This document shows, in pieces, positions 1 through 5,250 of a stretch of 5,250 bases of DNA (its first letter is position 1; the number at the start of each line of letters is the position of its first letter). The translations under genes and the position numbers were made by a program. Source of the stretch: an uncultured Coriobacteriaceae bacterium (GTDB taxonomy: Bacteria > Actinomycetota > Coriobacteriia > Coriobacteriales > QAMH01); assembly GCA_902796975.1 (NCBI GenBank), contig CADBRF010000123.1, positions 1 through 5,250 of the forward strand. The letters are read 5' to 3'. Under the pieces are notes generated by a model. It searched no databases, was not told where the DNA came from, and worked only from the letters and a program-made list of their open reading frames with translations.

Positions 1-307
1 CGCCGGAATCGCCCGCGAGAAGGGTCGCGAGCGCTTTGGCAACCTCGCCGCGGTGCTCGACATAGTAGTAGTTGCTCACGTGGAGGAGCTTTCCTGCCTG
101 GTCTTGAATGGCCTTAGTGACCTGGGGATTGCAGTGTCCCACGCTCACCACGCCGATGCCGGAAAGAAAGTCGTGGTACTCCCGTCCTTCGGTATCGTAG
201 AGATGGACTCCTTCACCCCGCACGAACTCGACGGGCTTGCGTCCAAAGGTCTGAATGAGGTATTCACTGTCAAGCTGCTGCGCTTCTTCAAGCTGTTTAT
301 CCGCCAT
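1..307 (-). CDS. argD: acetylornithine aminotransferase, N-terminal part (cut by window edge)
   Basis: This is the first 102 codons of a PLP-dependent class III aminotransferase. By family it converts N-acetylglutamate 5-semialdehyde plus glutamate to N2-acetylornithine plus 2-oxoglutarate in the cytoplasm. It starts at the ATG at 307-305 and runs off the left edge with no stop in the window. The N-terminus is typical of ArgD: an opening helix, then YLIQTFGRKPVEFVRGEG (about residues 16-33), the strand-turn LYDTEGREYHDFLSGIGV (36-53), VGHCNPQV (56-63) and LLHVSNYYY (74-82). The PLP-binding lysine and the rest of the fold lie outside the window. GGAAGGAG (321-314), inside the last codons of argB, sits 6 nt before the ATG. 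The intergenic gap is only 2 nt, so translation is probably coupled to argB. The arg cluster favours ArgD over related 4-aminobutyrate or ornithine aminotransferases. Many ArgD proteins also act as succinyldiaminopimelate aminotransferase, which cannot be judged here. Confidence 0.93.
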   Translation of the reverse strand, partial: MADKQLEEAQQLDSEYLIQTFGRKPVEFVRGEGVHLYDTEGREYHDFLSGIGVVSVGHCNPQVTKAIQDQAGKLLHVSNYYYVEHRGEVAKALATLLAGDSG

Positions 308-309
308 GG

Positions 310-1302
310 TCAACTCCTTCCGATAGTCTGGATGGATTGGTCGAGCTTGCTTGCGAAATTACTCACAGGCGCCTCGACGAAACCCGGGTCAATCGAATCG
401 TTCTGGTGCCGCATGATCATGGTGCCGACGCCGGAATCGGTAAAGATTTCGAGCACGAGCGAGTGGGGCGTCGTGCCGTTGATGATATGCGCCTTCTTCA
501 CGCCGGCGGAAAGGGCGGTGACGCAGGCGTTGATCTTCGGAATCATGCCCGAGCTCATCGTCCCGCTCTGAGCGAGTTCAACTGCCTCGGAGAGGGCCAT
601 GCGCATGATGAGCGTAGACTTATCGCTGAAATCGAGATAAATGCCATCCACATCGGTAATGAAGACAATCTTCTGGGCACCGATGGCAGCGGCAATCTCA
701 CCAGCCACTGTATCTGCGTTGATGTTGAAATCGCCATCATCCCCGTAGCCGACTGTGGCGATGACGGGAATGTAGTCTGCCGCGAGCAGGTCCTCGATGA
801 GGGTCGTGTTGACCTGGTTCACCTTGCCCACACGTCCGAGCTTCAAGTCGAGGGGCTCTGCCTGGATGATCTTCGCATCGGCACCATTGAGACCTACAGC
901 AACGGACCCGTGACGGTTGATCGCGCTCACAAGTTCCTGGTTGACCTTGCCGACCAGGGTCATCTTGACAATCTCCATGGTCTGCTCATCGGTGACACGC
1001 TGACCGCCCTCGAAATGCACCGGCATGTCCAGACGCTTGAGCATGGCGTTGATCGCCGGGCCGCCTCCATGGACGATAACCGGGTTGGCGCCCATGAGCT
1101 TGAGCATGAGGATGTCATCGACAACGGCATCGCGCAGCTTGGCATCTGTCATGGCAGATCCGCCATACTTGATGACAACCGTCTTGCCGGCGATGTCCTC
1201 GATCCAGGGCAGCGCATCGAGCAGGACCTTCGCCCGCACGCTGTTGGAGAGCTGACCGACGTCGTCGACATGTACCTTTTCGGAATGCTCCTTGAAAAGC
1301 AT
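310..1302 (-). CDS. argB: acetylglutamate kinase, arginine-sensitive type
   Basis: This cytoplasmic enzyme phosphorylates N-acetyl-L-glutamate with ATP, the second step of ornithine synthesis. The amino acid kinase fold is intact over 330 residues: IKYGGSAM (44-51, phosphate-binding K45), VIVHGGGPAINAML (75-88), the substrate-binding segment GGQRVTDE with R102, the NINAD motif (193-197), ITDVDG (215-220) and SGMIPK (251-256, with K256). It ends in LEIFTDSGVGTMI. Residues about 21-40 (SVRAKVLLDALPWIEDIAGK) match the extra N-terminal helix of hexameric, arginine-inhibited NAG kinases such as those of Pseudomonas and Thermotoga, so feedback inhibition by arginine is inferred. About 34 residues (297-330) follow the usual family end, making the protein longer than the common 280-300. 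The ATG at 1302 is the only Met before residue 51. AGGAG (1317-1313), inside the end of argJ, lies 10 nt upstream of it. The gap to argJ is 6 nt and to argD 2 nt. Confidence 0.97.
   Translation of the reverse strand: MLFKEHSEKVHVDDVGQLSNSVRAKVLLDALPWIEDIAGKTVVIKYGGSAMTDAKLRDAVVDDILMLKLMGANPVIVHGGGPAINAMLKRLDMPVHFEGGQRVTDEQTMEIVKMTLVGKVNQELVSAINRHGSVAVGLNGADAKIIQAEPLDLKLGRVGKVNQVNTTLIEDLLAADYIPVIATVGYGDDGDFNINADTVAGEIAAAIGAQKIVFITDVDGIYLDFSDKSTLIMRMALSEAVELAQSGTMSSGMIPKINACVTALSAGVKKAHIINGTTPHSLVLEIFTDSGVGTMIMRHQNDSIDPGFVEAPVSNFASKLDQSIQTIGRS
314..321 (-). promoter_or_regulatory. argD ribosome binding site inside argB
   Basis: GGAAGGAG on the minus strand is formed by the last sense codons of argB (Gly-Arg-Ser). 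It lies 6 nt before the argD ATG at 307. It shows that the argD start is correct and that argB and argD are tightly coupled. Confidence 0.8.
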
Positions 1303-1308
1303 GTCTAT

Positions 1309-2547
1309 CTAGCTCCTGTAATCCGCATTGATATGAATGTACTCGTGGGTAAGGTCGCACGTCCAGATGCGAGCCCTCCCCTTACCAGCATGGACGTTCA
1401 CGAGAATGACGATTTCATCCTGGTCGAAACGCTTGAGCGCTTCCTCCTCGCTGAATTCCACCGCCAGTCCATCGCGACAGACAGGCATGCCCATAATCTC
1501 GATATCGGTCTTCTCCTGCTCGAAATCGATGCCGCTCCGGCCCAGCGCCGCTGCAATCCGGCCCCAGTTGCAGTCATGGCCGGCGATGGCGGTTTTGACA
1601 AGCGGGGAGTTGGCGATGGTGCGCGCGGCGGCCTCCGCCTGCTTGTCATCGACTGCCCCCTCCACGAGCACGGTGACGAGCTTGGTCGCGCCCTCGCCAT
1701 CCTGGGCAATCTGGCGGGCAAGGCTCTCGCACACGTAACGAAGGGCCTTCCTGAACTGGAAATGCTCCAGACTCTCCTCATCAGAGACATCAATACCCGA
1801 CGCGCCATTCGCAAAGAAAAAGACGCTGTCGTTCGTGGACGTATCGGAGTCGACGGTGATCTTGTTGAAGGAGGCATCCACCGCCTCGAGAAGAAGCGGT
1901 TTTGCCAGACCCTTCGCGAGTTTGACGTCGCTCGTAATCACGCAGAGCATTGTCGCCATATTGGGCTGGATCATGCCCGATCCCTTGCACATGGCGCCAA
2001 TGTGGTAGATGCCCGCTGGGGTCTTGATCTCGACGGCGCACTCCTTGGGATGCGTATCGGTGGTCATGATGGCGCAGGCAGCATCATGGCCGCCTTCCGA
2101 AGAGAGCTTCTCGACGAGCTGCGGAGCCGCCTGCTCGAAGGGGGCAATGTCCAGTTGGACGCCGATGACGCCCGTAGATGCCACCAGCATATCTTCCGAA
2201 GCGATGCCCAGAGCTTGCGCCGCAATCTGCTGGCTTTTCCGAGCGGTCTCACGCCCATGCTCTCCCGTTGCCGCATTCGCGTTGCCGGAGTTGATGATAA
2301 CCGCCTTGCCATGCCCCTGCTCGAGTGCCGCGCGGGAAATCTGCACAGGCGCCGCGCAGAAGACGTTGCGGGTGAACGTCCCCGCAGAGACGATATTGTC
2401 GCCTTCGACACTCACCATCGCCACATCGAGACGGTTGGGGTCCTTGCGGAAACCACCGTGAACAGCCGAGGCGAGAACACCGGCTGGCGTGGTCACGCCC
2501 CCTTCCACCTCGGTCATTGAATATGCTTCGAAATCGATATCAGCCAT
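1309..2547 (-). CDS. argJ: glutamate N-acetyltransferase / amino-acid N-acetyltransferase (ornithine acetyltransferase)
   Basis: ArgJ moves the acetyl group from N2-acetylornithine to glutamate, releasing ornithine and regenerating N-acetylglutamate. Bifunctional members also acetylate glutamate from acetyl-CoA. The 412-residue length is normal for the family. The self-cleavage site is clear: KGSGMIQPNMATML, with cleavage expected between A198 and T199, and T199 becoming the nucleophile of the beta chain. Other family marks are VIINSGNANAATG (83-95), the oxyanion segment STGVIG (124-129), DSDTSTND (233-240), GHDCNWGRIAAALGRSG (323-339) and the C-terminal DLTHEYIHINADYRS. The ATG at 2547 is fixed by an in-frame TAG at 2568-2566, with no other ATG or GTG between. 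The ribosome site is weak (AGGAAAGAG, about 11 nt upstream). Whether it is mono- or bifunctional cannot be told from the sequence; no argA is seen in the window. Confidence 0.97.
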   Translation of the reverse strand: MADIDFEAYSMTEVEGGVTTPAGVLASAVHGGFRKDPNRLDVAMVSVEGDNIVSAGTFTRNVFCAAPVQISRAALEQGHGKAVIINSGNANAATGEHGRETARKSQQIAAQALGIASEDMLVASTGVIGVQLDIAPFEQAAPQLVEKLSSEGGHDAACAIMTTDTHPKECAVEIKTPAGIYHIGAMCKGSGMIQPNMATMLCVITSDVKLAKGLAKPLLLEAVDASFNKITVDSDTSTNDSVFFFANGASGIDVSDEESLEHFQFRKALRYVCESLARQIAQDGEGATKLVTVLVEGAVDDKQAEAAARTIANSPLVKTAIAGHDCNWGRIAAALGRSGIDFEQEKTDIEIMGMPVCRDGLAVEFSEEEALKRFDQDEIVILVNVHAGKGRARIWTCDLTHEYIHINADYRS

Positions 2548-2578
2548 CGTCAGTCTTTCTCTTTCCTAGTTCCAGACT

Positions 2579-2628
2579 CCTTGTTATCAAACAGTTTCGA
2601 CTGTCAGATGAGACAAATCCTCACAAGA
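2579..2628 (-). other. nested inverted repeats in the argC-argJ spacer
   Basis: The 95-nt spacer (2548-2642) holds an inner stem ACAGT/ACTGT (2604-2600 with 2595-2591, plus a flanking G-U pair) closed by a CGAA tetraloop. It is enclosed by a possible outer pairing TCTTGT/ACAAGG (2628-2623 with 2584-2579, one G-U). No U-run follows, so it is unlikely to be a terminator. It could be an mRNA processing or stabilising structure between argC and argJ, or chance. Confidence 0.25.
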
Positions 2629-2642
2629 ACAGGGTCACAGCC

Positions 2643-3683
2643 TTAGACCACAGGCACCGAGCCGAGAAGACCTGCCGTTTCATCAAACCCGCAGACAATG
2701 TTTGCAGCTTGAATTGCCTGGCCTGCAGCACCTTTCACGAGATTGTCGATGGCGCAGCTCGCGATGAGCGTCTTGCCACCGGGCGCAAGCGTCACACCCA
2801 CAAAGGCGCGGTTACTGCCAACCACCCAACGGGTCTGGGGCATCTCCCCCTGCTTGCAAACCTGTACGAAGGGCTCACCCACATAGCGTTTGGCATAGAG
2901 CTCGTGAATCTCTTCTCCGCTCACTTCAGCGGCAAGCGGAATATAGACCGTGGAGAGCAAACCACGCTTCATGGGAATGAGATGAGGAGTGAAGATAACC
3001 TCGACTTTATGCCCCGCCGCGCGGGAAAGAGTCTGGGTAATTTCAGGCGTGTGCCGATGAGGCAACCCATAGAGGCCAGCGGATTCGTCGGCATTGCAGA
3101 AATGCGTCTTGGCATTGGCAGACCGTCCAGCTCCGGAGACACCCGAAAGCGCCGCTGCGATAACAGGGCCCTCGCCCAAAAGACCCGCCTCGATTGCGGG
3201 CACCGATGCCAAGGCGGTTGCAGTTGGGTAGCAGCCAGGGCAGGCGATAACGGGGGGCTTTGCCGCAATCTGCTCACGTGCAAGTTCGGGCAGGGCATAC
3301 ACCGCCTTTGCCAACAAGTCCGTGCTCGTGTGCTCGACGCCATACCATGCAGCGTAGACCTCAGGGTCCGCCAGGCGGTAATCTGCGGAGAGGTCGATAA
3401 CCTGTACGCCGCGCTCAACAAAACCGGGGGTCATGGCAAGAGACGCCGTATGCGGAACCGCGAGAAAGGCGATGTCTGCCTTCTTGGAAACCGCTTCGAC
3501 ATCATGCGGCTCAAACACGAGGTCGGTGATGCCCGCAAGACCCGGGTAAAGGTCCGCGATGGGAGTGCCCGCGTCAGATGTAGAGGTGATGCAGGTCAAC
3601 TCGAAGCCGGGATGCTTCAGGAGCAGGCGCACTGCCTCGACCCCCGCATAGCCCGCCGCTCCAACAACCGCTGCCTTAATCAT
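2643..3683 (-). CDS. argC: N-acetyl-gamma-glutamyl-phosphate reductase
   Basis: ArgC reduces N-acetylglutamyl 5-phosphate to N-acetylglutamate 5-semialdehyde with NADPH, in the cytoplasm. The product is 346 residues, a normal family length. Residues 1-14 give the dinucleotide-binding start MIKAAVVGAAGYAG. The active site is ACPGCYPTA (147-155), with catalytic C151. GVSGAGRSA (181-189), HRHTPEI (209-215) and FTPHLIPMKRGLLST (231-245) are the conserved substrate and dimer regions, and the C-terminus returns to the NADP domain with GGKTLIASCAIDNLVKGAAGQA. The frame stays open 24 codons further upstream to an ATG at 3755. I chose the ATG at 3683 because the dinucleotide-binding strand starts directly there, and because GAGGAGG lies 6 nt upstream, while the 3755 ATG has no ribosome site. 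argC is the first arg gene after a 227-bp regulatory gap. A 95-nt spacer separates it from argJ. Confidence 0.97.
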   Translation of the reverse strand: MIKAAVVGAAGYAGVEAVRLLLKHPGFELTCITSTSDAGTPIADLYPGLAGITDLVFEPHDVEAVSKKADIAFLAVPHTASLAMTPGFVERGVQVIDLSADYRLADPEVYAAWYGVEHTSTDLLAKAVYALPELAREQIAAKPPVIACPGCYPTATALASVPAIEAGLLGEGPVIAAALSGVSGAGRSANAKTHFCNADESAGLYGLPHRHTPEITQTLSRAAGHKVEVIFTPHLIPMKRGLLSTVYIPLAAEVSGEEIHELYAKRYVGEPFVQVCKQGEMPQTRWVVGSNRAFVGVTLAPGGKTLIASCAIDNLVKGAAGQAIQAANIVCGFDETAGLLGSVPVV

Positions 3684-3689
3684 CCTTAT

Positions 3690-3696
3690 CCTCCTC
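3690..3696 (-). promoter_or_regulatory. argC ribosome binding site
   Basis: GAGGAGG on the minus strand, 6 nt before the ATG at 3683. It is the strongest Shine-Dalgarno match in the window and decides the argC start in favour of 3683 over the upstream in-frame ATG at 3755. Confidence 0.85.
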
Positions 3697-3713
3697 AGAA
3701 ACGAACACGTGCT

Positions 3714-3738
3714 CGAGAGCGCCAAACGCATGCTCTCG
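3714..3738 (-). other. leader hairpin upstream of argC
   Basis: On the minus strand CGAGAGC (3738-3732) and GCTCTCG (3720-3714) form a perfect 7-bp stem around an 11-nt loop, ending about 17 nt before the argC ribosome site. No U-run follows, so it is not an intrinsic terminator. Its role, if any, would be in leader RNA stability or translation. A stem of this length can also arise by chance. Confidence 0.35.
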
Positions 3739-3818
3739 CTCTCTTTCAAAACCACATTGTGAGTCTTTGCAGAAAAGCATGCAAGATGAACCCATGATTA
3801 TGCGATGCAATTAATTAT

Positions 3819-3836
3819 TTGGCATAAATATGCAGA
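3819..3836. promoter_or_regulatory. putative ArgR (ARG box-like) operator
   Basis: On the minus strand the core reads TGCATATTTATGCC (3834-3821): half-sites TGCAT and ATGCC around an A/T centre. The arms GCATA/TATGC are perfectly inverted about a 2-bp centre. ARG boxes are roughly 18-bp palindromes with TGNAT...ATNCA half-sites. Variants with TGCAT half-sites are, as I recall, known in actinobacteria. It lies about 140 bp before argC, the first arg gene, where an ArgR operator would be expected. The assignment rests on motif shape and position only. No argR gene is in the window. Confidence 0.45.
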
Positions 3837-3842
3837 TAATTG

Positions 3843-3866
3843 GTGTATGAACATAAATTTATACAC
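3843..3866. promoter_or_regulatory. A+T-rich inverted repeat, possible second regulator site
   Basis: The arms GTGTAT (3843-3848) and ATACAC (3861-3866) are perfectly inverted around a 12-bp A+T-rich centre that itself contains the 10-bp palindrome ATAAATTTAT (3853-3862). The half-sites TGTAT/ATACA resemble degenerate ARG-box halves, but the spacing is wider than a standard box. It could be a second ArgR contact 27-31 bp from the first, or the site of another regulator. It overlaps the best -10-like hexamer. Confidence 0.3.
3858..3863 (-). promoter_or_regulatory. candidate -10 hexamer for the arg operon promoter
   Basis: On the minus strand TATAAA (3863-3858) matches 5 of 6 bases of TATAAT. 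The expected -35 position, 17 bp upstream, reads TGCCGC and is poor, so the promoter would be weak or dependent on other contacts. Transcription would start near 3850, giving a leader of about 165 nt and placing both palindromes over the promoter and start, as a repressor would need. This is a candidate only. Confidence 0.25.
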
Positions 3867-3910
3867 ACAATGGATAGTTAGCGGCACTGAAGCCAGCTGG
3901 GCAAGATATC

Positions 3911-5191
3911 TCAGACGCCGACTGCCTTCGAGAGGACGCCCATCATTGCCTCAGCGGAGCTCGTGTCGATAGTGGGGACGGGTTCGCCCGTCTTAGCGAA
4001 CTCTTCGGCAAGTTGCACCGTATCCCGAGCAATCATGAGCTCCTCGTTGGTAGGCACGATGAGGATTTGCACCGTCGAGCGCTCGTCACTGATAACGCCC
4101 TCCTTGCCATCATCCTTGTTCTTGACGTAATCGAGGATGATGCCGAGAGGCTCCATGCCGTTTAGAATCATACGGCGCATACGCTCGCTATTCTCGCCCA
4201 CACCTCCTGCGAAGGCAATTGCGTCGACACCGCCCATCTCCGCCATATAGGCGCCAATCGTCTTTTTGATATCGAGCGAGTACATGTCGTAGGCGAGGGC
4301 GGCACGTTTGTGCCCTGCTATGGTTGCATTATTGATTTCGCGCAGGTCGTTAGAAAGGCCACTGATGCCCAGCAGGCCGGATTCCCGGTTCATAATCTCG
4401 TTAATCTCGTGAGGGGTGTAGCCCTCCTGCTCCATGAGGTAGGTAACGATTGCCGGGTCGATGTCTCCACAGCGCGTGCCCATCATGACGCCGCCAAGGG
4501 GCGTAAAGCCCATGGAGGTGTCCATGGAAATGCCATGGTCAACAGCCGTGAGCGAGACACCGTTGCCCAGATGGCAGGTGATGAGCTTGAGAGTGTCAAG
4601 CGGTTTTCCCAGAAGTTCTGCAGTGCGCCGGGCGATGTAGCGATGTGAGGTGCCATGGGCGCCATATTTCCGGATGTGGAAACGCTCGTAGAACTCGTAG
4701 GGCAGCGCGTACATATAGGCGCGTGGAGGCATTGTCTGATGGAAGGACGTGTCGAAGCAGGCGACATGCACCACATTGGGCATGAGGCTCATACAGGCAC
4801 GGATGCAGTCGACTGCGGGCGGGTTGTGCAGCGGCGCAAGCTCTGAACAGAGCTCAATCTTGTGGATAACGTCTTCGTCGATGATGGCGGACTTGTCAAA
4901 ATATTCCCCGCCGTGGACGATACGATGCCCCACCGCACCAATTTCTTCAAGGTTGGAGATGCCAGAGCCCTCGTCATCGAGGATAGCCTTAAGCACCACG
5001 CGCATGGCATCGAGATGGTTTTCCATAGGAATCTCGGCGGTCTCTGAAAAGCTAGCCGAAGAGTGTTTATGGAAGGCATCGGAATAGCCGACCCTCTCGC
5101 ACAGGCCTTTGCACAGAACGTCCTCGGTTTGAGAGTCGATAACCTGATACTTGAGCGAAGAGCTGCCAGCATTGACGACTAGAACGTACAT
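3911..5191 (-). CDS. ackA: acetate kinase
   Basis: Acetate kinase interconverts acetyl phosphate plus ADP with acetate plus ATP. In fermentative bacteria it forms the ATP-yielding end of the Pta-AckA route. The protein is 426 residues, slightly above the usual 400 or so. All key residues of the family align with the Methanosarcina enzyme: N7, S10, S12 and K14 in NAGSSSLK, R90 in GHRIVHGG, D147 in FDTSFHQTMP, H179 in GAHGTSHRY, R240 in GGVMMGTRCGDIDP and E383 in PTNEELMIA. HLGNGVSL (207-214) and GGVGENS (329-335) are the nucleotide-binding loops. The extra length is a C-terminal tail from about residue 401 (TGEPVPTIDTSSAEAMMGVL). The ATG at 5191 puts the first strand at its usual place, with GGAGG 4 nt upstream. 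An in-frame ATG at 5215 would add 8 residues but lacks a good ribosome site. The gene is not functionally tied to arg; whether pta precedes it cannot be seen. Confidence 0.97.
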   Translation of the reverse strand: MYVLVVNAGSSSLKYQVIDSQTEDVLCKGLCERVGYSDAFHKHSSASFSETAEIPMENHLDAMRVVLKAILDDEGSGISNLEEIGAVGHRIVHGGEYFDKSAIIDEDVIHKIELCSELAPLHNPPAVDCIRACMSLMPNVVHVACFDTSFHQTMPPRAYMYALPYEFYERFHIRKYGAHGTSHRYIARRTAELLGKPLDTLKLITCHLGNGVSLTAVDHGISMDTSMGFTPLGGVMMGTRCGDIDPAIVTYLMEQEGYTPHEINEIMNRESGLLGISGLSNDLREINNATIAGHKRAALAYDMYSLDIKKTIGAYMAEMGGVDAIAFAGGVGENSERMRRMILNGMEPLGIILDYVKNKDDGKEGVISDERSTVQILIVPTNEELMIARDTVQLAEEFAKTGEPVPTIDTSSAEAMMGVLSKAVGV

Positions 5192-5195
5192 GCAT

Positions 5196-5200
5196 CCTCC
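5196..5200 (-). promoter_or_regulatory. ackA ribosome binding site
   Basis: GGAGG on the minus strand, 4 nt before the ATG at 5191. The spacing is short but usable. The competing ATG at 5215 has no comparable site, so this supports the shorter protein. Confidence 0.65.
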
Positions 5201-5250
5201 AACGAGAAAAGCCATGCTTCACAAAACGCACAAATGACCCGTTGCGACGA

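Noticed and set aside
53..571. 172-codon open frame on the plus strand over the argB/argD junction
   Set aside because: It is a shadow of argD and the end of argB, which are both supported by family motifs and ribosome sites on the minus strand.
337..2520. 727-codon open frame on the plus strand across argB and argJ
   Set aside because: It lies exactly antisense and in register to two clear enzyme genes that share one frame. Its translation is rich in R, D, H and G without recognisable domains, and it is explained by avoidance of TTA, CTA and TCA codons on the coding strand.
3684..3755. 24-codon N-terminal extension of argC from the ATG at 3755
   Set aside because: The ATG has no ribosome site, the extension lies before a complete dinucleotide-binding N-terminus, and the optimal GAGGAGG site serves the ATG at 3683.
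3676..3795. 39-codon minus-strand leader ORF ending inside the argC start (ATG at 3795, stop TAA at 3678-3676)
   Set aside because: It has no ribosome site and only two arginine codons, so it does not look like an arginine attenuator peptide. The overlap with the argC start is probably chance, though relatives could be checked for it.
2517..3797. 426-codon open frame on the plus strand across argC, overlapping the previous one by TTGA
   Set aside because: It is antisense in register to argC, starts with TTG without a ribosome site and has no recognisable domain. The overlap arises from the TCA codon near the argJ start.
3870..3910. Intrinsic terminator after ackA
   Set aside because: Short palindromes such as CCAGCTGG are present, but there is no stable G+C-rich stem followed by a U-run. 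Read-through or factor-dependent termination cannot be excluded.
5192..5250. End of a pta gene or a promoter upstream of ackA
   Set aside because: Only 59 bases are available. Two frames are open, but none shows a recognisable Pta C-terminus, and no convincing -35/-10 pair is visible.

Overview
The window carries five genes, all on the minus strand, so it reads right to left. They are acetate kinase (ackA, 5191-3911), a 227-bp A+T-rich regulatory gap, and then argC (3683-2643), argJ (2547-1309), argB (1302-310) and the first 102 codons of argD (307 to beyond base 1). argD is cut by the left edge of the window. Its start and N-terminal sequence are clear even though its reading frame has no stop inside the window.

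The four arg genes form a classic argCJBD cluster. ArgJ passes the acetyl group from N-acetylornithine back to glutamate. ArgB phosphorylates N-acetylglutamate, ArgC reduces the acyl phosphate to the semialdehyde, and ArgD transaminates it to N-acetylornithine, which returns to ArgJ. This is the acetyl-recycling (cyclic) route to ornithine and arginine. The spacings argJ-argB (6 nt) and argB-argD (2 nt) indicate translational coupling, whereas argC-argJ has a 95-nt spacer. ArgB has the N-terminal helix segment of the arginine-inhibitable NAG kinases, which fits an ArgJ-based pathway controlled at that step. The ackA-argC gap holds an ArgR-box-like palindrome, a second A+T-rich inverted repeat overlapping a TATAAA hexamer, and a leader of roughly 140-170 nt with a hairpin just before a strong Shine-Dalgarno site. 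AckA makes ATP and acetate from acetyl phosphate and is not part of the arginine pathway. A pta gene would often lie upstream of it, outside the window.

The base composition is moderately G+C-rich in the genes and A+T-rich in the regulatory gap. The argCJBD order, strong GGAGG ribosome sites and protein character suggest an actinobacterium, possibly a fermentative Coriobacteriia member because of ackA, or else a Firmicute-like anaerobe. This taxonomic guess is weak.

I see no mobile element, RNA gene, CRISPR array or unknown protein. The long plus-strand open frames are antisense shadows. The points worth a second look are regulatory (ArgR-like sites, leader hairpin, argC-argJ spacer) and small protein oddities (the C-terminal tail of ArgB and the CPGC active-site motif of ArgC). 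I found no convincing undescribed system here.
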